From: Acidimicrobiia bacterium
GTDB lineage: Bacteria > Actinomycetota > Acidimicrobiia > IMCC26256 > JAGNEX01
DNA: 46,053 nt
Direction of reading: 5' to 3'
Assembly (NCBI GenBank): GCA_018003035.1
Contig: JAGNEX010000019.1
Coordinates: forward strand, 1 to 46,053
The position numbers and the translations under genes were made by a program. Below the pieces are notes generated by a model. The model saw nothing but the letters and a program-made list of their open reading frames with translations, did no database searches and was not told the DNA's origin. This document shows positions 1 through 12,253 of this stretch, one piece after another. Positions within the stretch are counted from its first letter, which is position 1. Each line of letters starts with the position of its first letter.

Positions 1-974
1 CCCGCGCTCCCGCCGGCGGCGACGTCGCTCAAGTCGACCTCAAAGGCTTGGTATCGCTTGAGTTCACCCGATTTACCCGGGATGTGGGTGGGATCGGGAT
101 CGACCAGTTCACGAATTCCGACGAGCGGCAACGCCTCGGGCGTCTCCATCTCGGCGAGCACCGCGTTCAGTTCGCGCTCCATGGCGGCGGCCGCGGGGTA
201 GCGATCTTGAGGGCGAGGGTGGCCGGCACGTTCCAGGATCGGGCCGAGGATGCCCATGGCAGGCACTGCGTGAATGCCCTTATCCGAACGAATCGCCAGC
301 GTGCCCAAAAGAGTCTCCGCAGCATGCGGCACGCGGCCCGTCACCATCTCTGCCATCACCAGAGCGAGGCTGTACAAGTCGGCGCGAGCGTCGAGAGGAA
401 CGCCCATCGCCTGTTCCGGCGCTGCGTAGCGCACCGTGCCCAGCACCGTTCCTGTCGGTTCTGTCCAGCTGGCTTCAGCGAGCGCGCGAGCCAAACCGAA
501 ATCGGCGACACGAACTTCGCCATCCTCATCGAAGAGCAGGTTGGCCGGTTTGATGTCCCGGTGGACGAGGCCGCGGGCATGCGCATAACGAAGCGCCCGC
601 GAAACTCCCCGACCAATGGCTGCCGCCTGTGGAACCGAAAGCTTTTCTTGTTGGTCAAGCAGCGCCCGCAGCGAACCACCGAGCAACAGTTCAAGGACCA
701 TGAACGGAACGCCGTCCTCACCCCAGTCGTGAACGGTCATGATGTTGGGATGGTTCAGGGATGCGGCGACCTGCGCTTCTGCGCGGAATCGGCGCAAGAA
801 GCCTTGATCCTCGGCCAGCGCGGCGTGAAGAACCTTGACGGCCACACGGCGTTTCAAGCGCACGTCGTCGGCCATGTACACACGACCTGAGGCTCCGGTA
901 CCGATGGGTGCTGTCAGTCGATATCGCCCCGCAAGTACTTTGCCGGTGAGATCTGTGACGCCGCTTGAGTACAT
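1..974 (-). CDS. Serine/threonine protein kinase (3' end outside window)
   Basis: The reading frame is open from an ATG at 974 to the window edge, giving 324 visible residues. It is a eukaryotic-type (Hanks) kinase that transfers phosphate from ATP to Ser/Thr of proteins. Visible motifs are a glycine-rich loop GTGASGRVY (25-33), the ATP-anchoring Lys47 in VAVK, the catalytic HRDIKPAN loop with Asp140, ADFG with Asp158, and the APEQ motif (185-188). The kinase domain ends near residue 275; a linker follows, and any membrane helix or extracellular sensor would lie beyond the edge. GAGGAAG just before the ATG is a good ribosome binding site. It is divergent from the membrane-anchored protein at 1195. 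The family call is certain; the substrate and any sensor domain cannot be seen. Confidence 0.93.
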   Translation of the reverse strand, partial: MYSSGVTDLTGKVLAGRYRLTAPIGTGASGRVYMADDVRLKRRVAVKVLHAALAEDQGFLRRFRAEAQVAASLNHPNIMTVHDWGEDGVPFMVLELLLGGSLRALLDQQEKLSVPQAAAIGRGVSRALRYAHARGLVHRDIKPANLLFDEDGEVRVADFGLARALAEASWTEPTGTVLGTVRYAAPEQAMGVPLDARADLYSLALVMAEMVTGRVPHAAETLLGTLAIRSDKGIHAVPAMGILGPILERAGHPRPQDRYPAAAAMERELNAVLAEMETPEALPLVGIRELVDPDPTHIPGKSGELKRYQAFEVDLSDVAAGGSA

Positions 975-1194
975 CGCGCTTCCTCGGATTGCTGGCAGCT
1001 GAGCGGGTAATCCCCCGAGAGGGTTCTCTCTGGGTGGCCACTTGGGGGGTTGTTGACCACAAAGCGCAAGAGCATTGAGAACTTCCGCCCCAGGTTTCAC
1101 AACTGCCACAACTTTATCAACTGCAACGAGTGGTGGTGAGGGATTTGATCGCGAATACTCTCCCAAGTGCCCGTCCCTCGGCAGAGGAGCAGCC

Positions 1195-1743
1195 ATGACG
1201 GCCAAACCACCTGCGACCAGATCGGCTCGCTCGACCACCCCGGCAACCTCCGGTGACGTTGCGGTCGAGAAGCGGCGCGCCACCCAGAAAAAGCGACGAC
1301 CACGTCGGCGAACCTTCAAGGACCACCTGCGCGCCGGCTTGATGACGGCGGGCGTTGTCCTCGGACTCGGCCTGATTGTGGCGGCGGTCATGGAGGCGAC
1401 CGAGGCCCAAGACCAGATGACCCTACCCGAAGGCCTCGAACGGACGATTCCACCCCTCGGCTCACAGATCCAACGAACCGATGACGTCGGTTTCGTCCTG
1501 GAGCCGGGTTACATGGGAATGCTACTCATCGACGGTGAGGTCATCCCCGATGACCAGCTGGTACGAGTGACCTCGCTCGGACAAGTGATCTTTCGGCCGG
1601 GACCCGACAAAGAATTCGAGTCCTTCGAACCGGGTGCCACCGTCGTTCTCACGGCACAGTTCTGGGACGAGAGTCTCCAACTAGAACAGGCCAAAGCGCA
1701 GTCAGCCCTCCGCAACTACACCTGGACAATCCGCGTTCAATAG
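1195..1743 (+). CDS. Membrane-anchored protein of unknown function
   Basis: Encodes 182 residues. I chose ATG 1195 because GAGGAG lies just upstream (1185-1190); an upstream in-frame start at 1075 would add an uncharacteristic leader. Residues 1-45 are very basic (KKRRPRRR), followed by one hydrophobic helix near 47-67 (LMTAGVVLGLGLIVAAV) and a roughly 110-residue domain expected outside the membrane. That domain contains GYMGMLLIDGEVIPDD and FRPGPDKEFESF, and looks beta-rich with a C-terminal amphipathic stretch. Basic N-terminus, single helix and exported tail suggest a type II membrane protein. It is divergent from the kinase gene and could be functionally linked to it, which is inference only. 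I do not recognise the family. Confidence 0.75.
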   Translation: MTAKPPATRSARSTTPATSGDVAVEKRRATQKKRRPRRRTFKDHLRAGLMTAGVVLGLGLIVAAVMEATEAQDQMTLPEGLERTIPPLGSQIQRTDDVGFVLEPGYMGMLLIDGEVIPDDQLVRVTSLGQVIFRPGPDKEFESFEPGATVVLTAQFWDESLQLEQAKAQSALRNYTWTIRVQ

Positions 1744-1848
1744 ACACCAGAGCACACCAGAGCTGTCGGCCAACCGTCGCACCGCTGCCAACTAACGCTG
1801 TTCGCAAATTTTTTAATCCCGAGTGTTCGCGGGAGTTGCCACCGGCGG

Positions 1849-1860
1849 TAGTCTCCGACG
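1849..1860 (+). promoter_or_regulatory. Candidate -10 element, leaderless start of the ABC operon
   Basis: TAGTCT (1849-1854) fits the actinobacterial TAnnnT -10 hexamer and lies six bases before the ATG at 1861. There is no purine-rich ribosome binding site in between, as expected for a leaderless mRNA. No convincing -35 hexamer is visible. Confidence 0.35.
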
Positions 1861-2820
1861 ATGCGCGCGATACAGGTCGAGAACCTGGCCAAAAGTTACG
1901 GCGGCGTCGACGCACTCCAGGGACTTTCCTTTAGCTGCCCAGAGGCTTCAACTCTCGCGGTATTGGGCCCCAACGGTGCAGGTAAGACAACCGCCGTCAA
2001 GATCTTGGCCACCTTGCTCAAAGCAGACAGCGGGACGGCATACATCGATGGAATCGACGTTGCCGCTCACCCTCGTGAGGTCCGGGCCAGGATCGGCTTG
2101 ACAGGGCAATACGCCGCTGTCGACGAACGACTCACCGGCCGAGAGAACCTGCAGCTCGTTGGACAGTTGCTGCGGATGTCCAAAAGCGATTCCGCGGCGC
2201 GAGCGACGGAACTACTTGCCGAACTGCGCCTCGAAGACGCAGGAGACCGGGTCGCCAAGGGCTATTCGGGCGGTATGCGACGACGACTCGATATCGCCAT
2301 GTCGTTGATCGGGCGCCCCCGGGTCCTCTTCCTCGATGAACCGACGACGGGGCTCGATCCCCGGAGCCGCCTGGAAATGTGGGACCTCATCGACTCCCTC
2401 GTGCGAGGTGGCACCACGATGCTGCTGACCACGCAGTACCTCGACGAGGCGGACCGACTCGCGGACTCGATCGTCGTGATCGACCACGGTCACGCGATAG
2501 CAACGGGGACCGCCGACGAACTCAAGACCAGCGTCGGCGGCGACCGCGTCGTGCTTCGCCTGCCCGACCCGTCACTATGCGATCGAGCAAACACCGCCCT
2601 GGCGCCGTTCGCCGTCGCCCCTCCGCGAGATGGCGAGACCGACGGCGAACTGATCGTTCCCATCACACGTACGACAACTTTGGTCGCGATCGTGCGGGCA
2701 CTCGACGCCGAGAGAGTAGACGTGGTCGATCTTGAGATCCGGCGACCTACCCTCGACGACGTGTTCTTCCGCTTGACCGGCTCCACCACGACTCAGGAAT
2801 CCCAAGACGATGAGCGCTGA
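1861..2820 (+). CDS. DrrA-like ABC transporter ATP-binding protein
   Basis: A 319-residue ATPase subunit of an ABC-2 type exporter, powering export of a lipid or drug-like compound at the cytoplasmic face. Walker A GPNGAGKTT is at residues 36-44, the signature YSGGMRRRLDIAMSL near 138-152, and Walker B LFLDEPTTGLDP follows. After the ATPase core there is the roughly 80-residue C-terminal extension typical of the daunorubicin-resistance (DrrA) subgroup. The stop overlaps the permease start by 11 bases, so the two are translationally coupled. There is no obvious Shine-Dalgarno sequence; a TAGTCT hexamer six bases upstream suggests a leaderless message. Substrate unknown. Confidence 0.93.
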   Translation: MRAIQVENLAKSYGGVDALQGLSFSCPEASTLAVLGPNGAGKTTAVKILATLLKADSGTAYIDGIDVAAHPREVRARIGLTGQYAAVDERLTGRENLQLVGQLLRMSKSDSAARATELLAELRLEDAGDRVAKGYSGGMRRRLDIAMSLIGRPRVLFLDEPTTGLDPRSRLEMWDLIDSLVRGGTTMLLTTQYLDEADRLADSIVVIDHGHAIATGTADELKTSVGGDRVVLRLPDPSLCDRANTALAPFAVAPPRDGETDGELIVPITRTTTLVAIVRALDAERVDVVDLEIRRPTLDDVFFRLTGSTTTQESQDDER

Positions 2821-3628
2821 GACCGCCACGACGGACTCTTACAACCCGAACGTCGGCAGGGGGCTGGCCTGGACCCTTCGGGACAGTTGGACCGAGGCGA
2901 AACGCCACATCACGCCGATCCCGCGCGACCCCGAACTGCTGGTGTATGCAATCGTCCAGCCCATCATGTTCATCCTGCTGTTCAACTACGTCTTTGGCGG
3001 GTCGATCGCAGCTGAGGGCTACGACAGCTACACCCAGTTCCTCATTCCCGGAATCCTTGCCCAGACCGTCGTTTTCGGTTCGGCGTATACCAGCGTGGGC
3101 ATCGCCGAAGACATGCAAAAAGGATTCATGGATCGTCTCCGGTCGCTGCCGATCAGCCAGCCGGCGGTGCTGATTGGACGCACGTTCTCTGACATGCTCC
3201 GCAACCTTGTCTCGGTGGTATCGATGGTCGCGGTATCGCTCGCGATCGGGTTCCGCTTCAACGGGGGCATCGCCAATGCGGCCCTGGCCATTGGCATCCT
3301 GCTCCTTTTCAGCTACGCCCTGAGCTGGATCAACGCTCTCATCGGTCTCTCCGTCAAGTCGGTCGAGGCTGCGAACTCAGCCGGGTTCACGTGGATGTTC
3401 CCGCTGACCTTTGTGTCGTCGGCGTTCGTGCCGACTCAGAACATGACGCCCTGGCTCCGGCGTATCGCCGAAGCCAACCCCTTCACGATCCTCACCAACG
3501 CTTGTCGGGCCCTGACCAACGGCCTGCCGGTCGACGACACGCTCTGGCAATCCCTCGCATGGTCGGTCGGCATCATCGCGATCTTTGGCTTCCTGTCGAT
3601 TCGGAAGTTCACCAACACAAACAGCTGA
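2810..3628 (+). CDS. DrrB-like ABC-2 transporter permease
   Basis: A 272-residue membrane subunit with about six hydrophobic segments (for example VYAIVQPIMFILLFNYVFGG, then clusters near residues 75-95, 120-140, 150-175, 190-205 and 240-260). The N-terminal cytoplasmic stretch containing RDPELLVYAIVQP and the NPFTILTNACRAL segment near the C-terminus match ABC-2/DrrB permeases. It starts inside the ATPase gene (ATGAGCGCTGA overlap) and should form the export complex with it. The MMPL-family gene follows after 42 bases in the same direction. Confidence 0.92.
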   Translation: MSAETATTDSYNPNVGRGLAWTLRDSWTEAKRHITPIPRDPELLVYAIVQPIMFILLFNYVFGGSIAAEGYDSYTQFLIPGILAQTVVFGSAYTSVGIAEDMQKGFMDRLRSLPISQPAVLIGRTFSDMLRNLVSVVSMVAVSLAIGFRFNGGIANAALAIGILLLFSYALSWINALIGLSVKSVEAANSAGFTWMFPLTFVSSAFVPTQNMTPWLRRIAEANPFTILTNACRALTNGLPVDDTLWQSLAWSVGIIAIFGFLSIRKFTNTNS

Positions 3629-3670
3629 CTCCCCCAACCCAGACGCTTTGTCTCTTTCGTAGGAGCAACA

Positions 3671-5989
3671 ATGTTCAAGCGATTCGCGGCCTTTTGCTAC
3701 GACAAACGCAAGCTCGTTCTCGCACTTTGGGTTGTCGGAATTGCCGCGGTCATGGTGTTGTCCAGCGTGTGGCCCCCCGACTACAAGAACCAACTCGAAG
3801 TGCCCGATTCGGAATCGGGTCGCGGAATTGAGTTGTTGGAGGACCACTTCTCTGACCGGCCAACCGGCACCGGCGGGCGCATCGTCTTTAGCGCCGAACA
3901 GGGAGTCGATGACCCTGAGGTGAAGGCGGCGATGGAGGAGCTCTTTGCTGAGGCCGCCCGGCCGTCCTGGTCGAGCGTCATTTCGCCGTACAGCCCCGAA
4001 GGTTTCATCCAGATTGCTCCGGGCGGCAAGGTTGCCTACGCCGAAGTCAACGTCGACTTCGCTGCCGATGCGGCGGCCGTCGGTGAACTCGGCGCCAAGT
4101 TGTACGAGGACCGCCCTCGGCTTGAGGGTCTCGACGTCGAGATTGGTGGCGAGGGCTTTGCGAAGTTCGAGCCGCCCGAATCTGAGATGATCGGTTTGGC
4201 GTTTGCCATCATCATCTTGATCATCAGCTTCGGGTCCGTGTTGGCGATGGGTCTGCCGATCGGTGTCGCCGTTTCGGGTGTCGCTGTTGGCCTGACCCTC
4301 GGCGGGATTTTGTCAAACCTGCTGACCGTCCCCGACTTTGCGACCACGATCGGCGCCATGATCGGTCTCGGCGTCGGGATCGACTACGCGCTGTTTATCG
4401 TCACGAGACATCGCGAAGGGTTGCACGCAGACCTCGGACCGCGAACCTCGGCGATCATGGCGATCGACACCGCTGGCCGCGCTGTGCTCTTCGCTGGAAG
4501 CACCGTCGTCGTCTCGCTGATGGGCATGCTGCTGATCGGCCTGTCGTTTGTCAGCGGTCTCGGCATCTCGGCTGCATTGACTGTCTCGGTGACGATGCTT
4601 GCATCGGTCACGTTGCTTCCCGCGCTCCTCGGTTTCGCAGGTGAGCGCCTTGAGGTCACCAAATGGCGTGGCCTGCTCATGGCCGGCTCGGCCGCGATTG
4701 GACTGCTCGGGGTCGGCATCAAAGTGGTACCGCTTGCACTCCTGGGAGCGGTCGGATTTGTCGGCGTCTTCTTGGCGAGCTTCGCAGTGCCAAAACTGCG
4801 CGAGGCGGTACCCCGCAAGACCCCTAAGCCACTTCGAGAAACCGTTTGGTACAAGTGGAGCCGAATCGTTCAGCACCGTCCGTGGCGTGCGGCGATCGGC
4901 GGCATCCTGATCCTCCTGGTGTTGTCCGCGCCCGTCCTATCGCTTCGCCTCGCGTTCCCCGACGAAGGCAACTACAGCACTGAAACAACCACACGACGTG
5001 CCTACGACATGATCGCCGACGCGTTCGGCGACGGATTCAACGGTCCGATCCTGATCGTCCTGCAAGGGTCCTCGGCAGAGGACATCGCTGCGGGATCTCA
5101 GCCGCTCTATGACGCGCTCTTGACCGTCGAAGGCATCGCAACGGTCACACCTGCCATCCCCAGTACGGACGACCCTGAGGTCGCTCTCATGGCGATCGTG
5201 CCCGAGACGTCACCTCAAGACGTCAAGACCGAAAAGCTTGTCGACAAGATCAGGGACGACATCGTGCCTCAGGCGCTTGAGGGGACCGATCTGACCTCGT
5301 CGGTCAGCGGCCGGGTTGCGCTGCAGAATGACTTTTCGGACTACATGGCTGAACGGATGATCCTGTTCTTTGCCGTCGTGTTGGGCCTTTCGTTCTTGCT
5401 GTTGATGATGGTGTTCCGTTCGCTGCTGGTCCCGGTCAAGGCAGTCATCATGAACATGCTGTCGATCGCTGCCGCCTATGGCATCGTCGTAGCGGTGTTC
5501 CAGTGGGGTTGGGGCAAGTCGCTGCTCAACCTGTCGCAGTCGGGTCCGATCGAACCGTTCATCCCCATGATGCTGTTCGCGATCTTGTTCGGGCTCTCGA
5601 TGGACTACGAGGTCTTCCTTCTCTCCCGTATGAAGGAGGAGTACGACCGGACTGGCGATTCCACCAACTCCGTTGCTGACGGACTGGCCGCGACGGCACG
5701 GGTCATTACCGCCGCAGCGCTGATCATGGTCGTCGTCTTTGGCAGCTTCATGCTGGAAGATCTTCGGACCGTCAAGCTGTTCGGCCTGGGCCTGGCGAGC
5801 GCGATCCTGATCGACGCCACGCTCGTCCGCATGCTGCTCGTTCCCGCGACGATGCAGCTGCTCGGCGACAAGAACTGGTGGATTCCGAAATGGCTGGACA
5901 AGATCCTGCCCAACCTGAACGTCGAAGGCGACCACGCAGCGGTCGCAGCTCTCGAAGCCCAAGAACTCAAAGGCGACGAAGTCCAGTAG
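3671..5989 (+). CDS. MMPL/RND family transporter
   Basis: A 772-residue proton-driven exporter of the MMPL class (RND superfamily). It has the duplicated plan: an N-terminal helix (about 14-32), an extracytoplasmic domain, a helix bundle near 170-370, a second extracytoplasmic domain near 410-555, and a second bundle near 560-735. Family-typical segments include GLGVGIDYALFIVTRHREG in the first half and FGLSMDYEVFLLSRMKEEYDRTGD in the second, each carrying the Asp-Tyr pair linked to proton relay in this family. AGGAG precedes the ATG. Being cotranscribed with DrrA/DrrB-like genes suggests the two exporters serve one lipid or secondary-metabolite route; that link is inferred from order only. 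Confidence 0.93.
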   Translation: MFKRFAAFCYDKRKLVLALWVVGIAAVMVLSSVWPPDYKNQLEVPDSESGRGIELLEDHFSDRPTGTGGRIVFSAEQGVDDPEVKAAMEELFAEAARPSWSSVISPYSPEGFIQIAPGGKVAYAEVNVDFAADAAAVGELGAKLYEDRPRLEGLDVEIGGEGFAKFEPPESEMIGLAFAIIILIISFGSVLAMGLPIGVAVSGVAVGLTLGGILSNLLTVPDFATTIGAMIGLGVGIDYALFIVTRHREGLHADLGPRTSAIMAIDTAGRAVLFAGSTVVVSLMGMLLIGLSFVSGLGISAALTVSVTMLASVTLLPALLGFAGERLEVTKWRGLLMAGSAAIGLLGVGIKVVPLALLGAVGFVGVFLASFAVPKLREAVPRKTPKPLRETVWYKWSRIVQHRPWRAAIGGILILLVLSAPVLSLRLAFPDEGNYSTETTTRRAYDMIADAFGDGFNGPILIVLQGSSAEDIAAGSQPLYDALLTVEGIATVTPAIPSTDDPEVALMAIVPETSPQDVKTEKLVDKIRDDIVPQALEGTDLTSSVSGRVALQNDFSDYMAERMILFFAVVLGLSFLLLMMVFRSLLVPVKAVIMNMLSIAAAYGIVVAVFQWGWGKSLLNLSQSGPIEPFIPMMLFAILFGLSMDYEVFLLSRMKEEYDRTGDSTNSVADGLAATARVITAAALIMVVVFGSFMLEDLRTVKLFGLGLASAILIDATLVRMLLVPATMQLLGDKNWWIPKWLDKILPNLNVEGDHAAVAALEAQELKGDEVQ

Positions 5990-6017
5990 TCGCCGGACCT
6001 CGTCCGCCTACGGCGGC

Positions 6018-9126
<3,109 letters not shown>

Positions 9127-9251
9127 GCACTCGTAGTATACGGACGGCCATGCTGGCCATCTCGATCGTATCGACGACCCCTTTTTGGCATTCAAGTTCC
9201 CGGGTTGTGGTGGATCGTCCCGACAGCATCTGCTAGGCGGAAAGGGCTTTG

Positions 9252-10136
9252 ATGGCTGCGATTTGGGTGTTGCGGATTTGCTGGGCGTTGCTGCCCGTCA
9301 CCCTTGGAAGCGCCGTTGCAGAGCGGAGCGCCGGTTGGGACAACGCTGCGCAGATCATCGCCCAAGCAGAGTTTTGGCTGCCGTGGGCGGTCGGCCTGTT
9401 CGCGCTGTTGGTTCCCCGTTCGTCGGGCATCGTCATTACTCGGTTGGGCGCGGCCACCGGTCTGCTCGCAGCGGCTCTGATCGCGCCAGGCATCGACGCC
9501 CCCCTGGCGTTCCTCACGATTCTCCACACCGGCCTGGTGTTGGGTGTCGCGCTCATGCCGGCGGTGTCGATGGCATTCGTCAACGTCTCGGCCTACGGCG
9601 ACGAGATCCGGATCATGATGAGGACGCCAATCCCCGTAGCGGTGTTCCCACTTCCGGTCGCGACCGTGCTCGCTGCCGTCGGCTTCTTCGCGGGCCCCCT
9701 TCTGATCGCCCACGGCAACGTCATCGTCGGAATCGTCGTCACGATCACGGGGTGGGCAATCATGTACGTCGCGGCCAAAGCGATGTACGCCCTCACGCAG
9801 CGGTGGCTGGTCATGGTGCCCGCCGGGGTGTTGTACCGCGACCTTTGGACGGTGACAGACCCAGTCCTTTTGGAACGACCCAAGATCGTCGCCGCCGGAC
9901 TCTGGAAGCCGGACCCCGCATCCCTCGAACTCACGCGCCCGCAAACCTTCGATGCTCGCGGAGGCCACGCTGGTGGCGTGCTCCTCCTCGAACTGGCGTC
10001 ACCGCATCCGTTCATGAAACGAGGGCGCGGCGACGCCCAACGCATCGACGCCGACCGGGTCCTGGTCGCGGTGAGCCAACCCGGCGAAACCCTCCGGATC
10101 CTCCAACACGGAAAGATCACCATCCGACCAAGTTGA
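9252..10136 (+). CDS. Polytopic membrane protein, unknown function
   Basis: 294 residues. An ATG at 9252 follows AAAGGG (9241-9246); a TTG one codon earlier is also possible. The first about 180 residues hold five or six hydrophobic segments (near 3-20, 42-55, 65-82, 85-108, 128-150 and 153-178). The C-terminal about 110 residues are soluble, with LYRDLWTVTDPVLLERPKI and a final stretch (RVLVAVSQPGETLRILQHGK) that looks beta-rich and probably cytoplasmic, somewhat like a bacterial PH-type domain. Transcribed divergently from the MetE-like gene and alone on its strand here. I do not recognise the family. Confidence 0.75.
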   Translation: MAAIWVLRICWALLPVTLGSAVAERSAGWDNAAQIIAQAEFWLPWAVGLFALLVPRSSGIVITRLGAATGLLAAALIAPGIDAPLAFLTILHTGLVLGVALMPAVSMAFVNVSAYGDEIRIMMRTPIPVAVFPLPVATVLAAVGFFAGPLLIAHGNVIVGIVVTITGWAIMYVAAKAMYALTQRWLVMVPAGVLYRDLWTVTDPVLLERPKIVAAGLWKPDPASLELTRPQTFDARGGHAGGVLLLELASPHPFMKRGRGDAQRIDADRVLVAVSQPGETLRILQHGKITIRPS

Positions 10137-10209
10137 ACGTTGTCCACCCATTCCGCCCCGCCGGGAACCCTTCACGTCAGAGCCGAGACCGAGCCTGACA
10201 TGACCCGAT

Positions 10210-11127
10210 CTACGGACGGTACAAACACGCCCCGACGGTGATGCCGCTCCCCGCGGCGAGCACCAAGACGGTGTCCGCCTTCAGCAGGCGCCCCTTGGAG
10301 ACCGCCGTTTCAAGAGCGATAAGCGGTGCAGCCGTGTGAGCGCCGTGACTGGCTTCGTCGAGGTGATTGACACGGTCCCACGGCAAACCCAACCGTTCAC
10401 CGACCACATCGGCGAGTCTGGAGTTGGGGTGCGCGGCGACCAGCAAATCGACATCGCCGGGCGTGAGCCCTTGTTCGCGCAGGTAGTCGACCGCTGTCTC
10501 GTACGCGCATTCAACAGACTGTTCGAAGTATCCCGGGATCTCGGTGACTGTGATCACGTTCTTGCCACTCGGGACGAGCGGTGGGGTGGGCACCTTGTGC
10601 TTTGCCCACTCAAGAGTTACTTCGTAGTGCGGCTCGAACTCGGTAAAGGTGCGGAAGCGAAACGGCCCGAAACCAGAATCGGAATCGTCCCAGCTGAGCA
10701 CCGCCGCCCCCGCCATGTTGACGAAGTCGATGTTCTTGTTGAACATCGGATCGGGATCTGAGTCACCTGCGACGACCAGCCCGACGTCGATCGAACCGGT
10801 CTCTAGAAAGCCACTGACCACCGCGATTGCATTGAGCGCTCCGACCGCGCCGTTCGCCAGGTCAAACGAGAACGCTCCAGCACCACCGATCGGTGGCTCA
10901 CCCAACGAGATGCCAAGGTCTTCCTGAATCAGCGCCGACATCGCCGGCTCACCCAAGTTGCCGTCACGGTACAAGCCAGCATTTACAAGAAGACCGACCT
11001 CATCGGGCCGACGGCCGGCGCGCTCCATCGCCGCTTCGCCCGCTTTGACCGACAGCTTGAGCGCGCCCTCAGGCCGGGGGCGTCGCTTTCCTCTGACGCT
11101 GGCCACACCCTCAAGAATCGTTGCCAT
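10210..11127 (-). CDS. KAS III-like protein without catalytic Cys (thiolase-fold partner subunit)
   Basis: 305 residues with the FabH/thiolase fold. I chose ATG 11127 (MATILEGV), which overlaps the end of the intact ketosynthase gene by 17 bases and implies translational coupling. At the nucleophile site the segment FDLANGAVG (88-96) has Ala94 where active relatives have Cys (compare FDVQNACAG in the neighbour). His233 is kept (AAHPNSR), but the usual Asn of the GNTS motif is replaced (SHGAHTAAP). It therefore cannot form the normal acyl-enzyme. A coupled intact/inactive pair is what lipstatin- and nocardiolactone-type heterodimeric thiolases show, where the inactive subunit lends a Glu to the active site; Glu60 (NLGEP) is a candidate. 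Complex formation is inferred. Confidence 0.8.
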   Translation of the reverse strand: MATILEGVASVRGKRRPRPEGALKLSVKAGEAAMERAGRRPDEVGLLVNAGLYRDGNLGEPAMSALIQEDLGISLGEPPIGGAGAFSFDLANGAVGALNAIAVVSGFLETGSIDVGLVVAGDSDPDPMFNKNIDFVNMAGAAVLSWDDSDSGFGPFRFRTFTEFEPHYEVTLEWAKHKVPTPPLVPSGKNVITVTEIPGYFEQSVECAYETAVDYLREQGLTPGDVDLLVAAHPNSRLADVVGERLGLPWDRVNHLDEASHGAHTAAPLIALETAVSKGRLLKADTVLVLAAGSGITVGACLYRP

Positions 11128-12250
11128 AGCAATCCACCAACTCGTCGACACGGAATACGAAGTAACCAAGCTCAAAACCAGAAGCCTGAGCGATCATCAT
11201 GACCGCCTCGCCCTCTTTGAAACGCCGCTCCGATAAGAGCTTGTGCAACGCCACAAAATGCGAGGTGGAGGAGGTATTGCCGAACTCGGCAAGGTTGTCG
11301 ACGTACTGGCCCGGCTCCTGGCCGAACTCTTTGACGACCTTCAGATAGCCGCCGCGCAGCGCCCTGCTCGAGGTCTGGTGCGGAATGACCCAATCCAGGT
11401 CTGACAGTTCCAACTGAGCATCTGCCAATGCTTCCCGCAACAGGGTGGCGGTGGCAGCGATACCGTGTTTGTGCAGTTGGCGGGCTTTGGTGAACATGCG
11501 GTGCCCCGGACCCCATTTGTTCGGATACGCGAGACACAGGCGAGAGTGCGCTGCCAGCGTGGTGATCCCAGCGCTAAACAACCCCTGTTGATCGGCCGAC
11601 CGTTCCAAGATCACTGCCGCACCCGAATCGCCGATCGTGAGGGAGGCGAGTTCGCGGCTCATGATGTGACGCACATGTTCGGACGCGTTGTCGGCGAGAC
11701 CGCTGATGTGCTCCCCGCTGACGACCAACCCACGACGGACCACGCCGCGTCGGATCATGTTGTTCATCAAAAAGACGCCGGTCAGCATGCCTGCACAGGC
11801 GTTCTGAACATCGAAGTTGAGCGCAGCGTTGGCCCCGATCGCCTGCTTGAGGCTGAGGCTGAGCGCTGGTTCGAAACGCTGAGAAAAGCGTCGGCCCTTG
11901 TACCGCGTGATCGAACAGTTGATCACGCAGTCGATCTCGTGGCCTTCAAGGCCTGCCCGTTTGATGGCGTCCCGGGCGGCCTTGACCGACAGAACAAAGC
12001 TGTCTTCGCCGGGGCTGACGACACGGCGTTCGTGAATGCCGGTCAGCTTGGTCAGTTTGACACCGGTGCGGTAGCGGGTGCCTTCCATCACCTCGTCGGT
12101 GGTGCGGCGCGTTTCGGGTAACGCGACCCCCGTACTTCTAAGTCGAACACCGAACAGATCGTCACCCCTGCGATCCGCCCGGCGGGAGGCATCCGACGTG
12201 AGCCACGTCGGGGAAGCGGCTGATGAAAGCATGTCTGAGTCCCCTGACAT
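11111..12250 (-). CDS. 3-oxoacyl-ACP synthase III-like / OleA-type ketosynthase, intact triad
   Basis: 379 residues from ATG 12250 (a TTG one codon upstream is possible; ATG 12232 would give a slightly shorter form). Thiolase-fold enzyme condensing acyl-CoA or acyl-ACP. The full triad is visible: Cys152 (QNACAG), His291 (VIPHQTS) and Asn325 (FGNTSS). About 35 residues precede the conserved start VRLRSTGVALPE, longer than FabH. It is the upstream member of a coupled pair with a Cys-less paralogue. Neighbours are an SDR and a hydrolase rather than fatty-acid synthesis genes, which argues against housekeeping FabH and for a specialised Claisen condensation (OleA/LstA-like). No clear ribosome binding site is visible. 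Confidence 0.85.
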   Translation of the reverse strand: MSGDSDMLSSAASPTWLTSDASRRADRRGDDLFGVRLRSTGVALPETRRTTDEVMEGTRYRTGVKLTKLTGIHERRVVSPGEDSFVLSVKAARDAIKRAGLEGHEIDCVINCSITRYKGRRFSQRFEPALSLSLKQAIGANAALNFDVQNACAGMLTGVFLMNNMIRRGVVRRGLVVSGEHISGLADNASEHVRHIMSRELASLTIGDSGAAVILERSADQQGLFSAGITTLAAHSRLCLAYPNKWGPGHRMFTKARQLHKHGIAATATLLREALADAQLELSDLDWVIPHQTSSRALRGGYLKVVKEFGQEPGQYVDNLAEFGNTSSTSHFVALHKLLSERRFKEGEAVMMIAQASGFELGYFVFRVDELVDCYGNDS

Positions 12251-12253
12251 CAA

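Noticed and set aside
48-890. 280-residue plus-strand open frame at the left edge
   Set aside because: It is antisense to the kinase, whose minus-strand frame shows all Hanks motifs; the plus frame is Arg/His-rich without motifs.
5210-5962. 250-residue minus-strand open frame inside the MMPL gene
   Set aside because: Asp/Gln/His/Arg-rich composition typical of a shadow of a membrane-protein gene.
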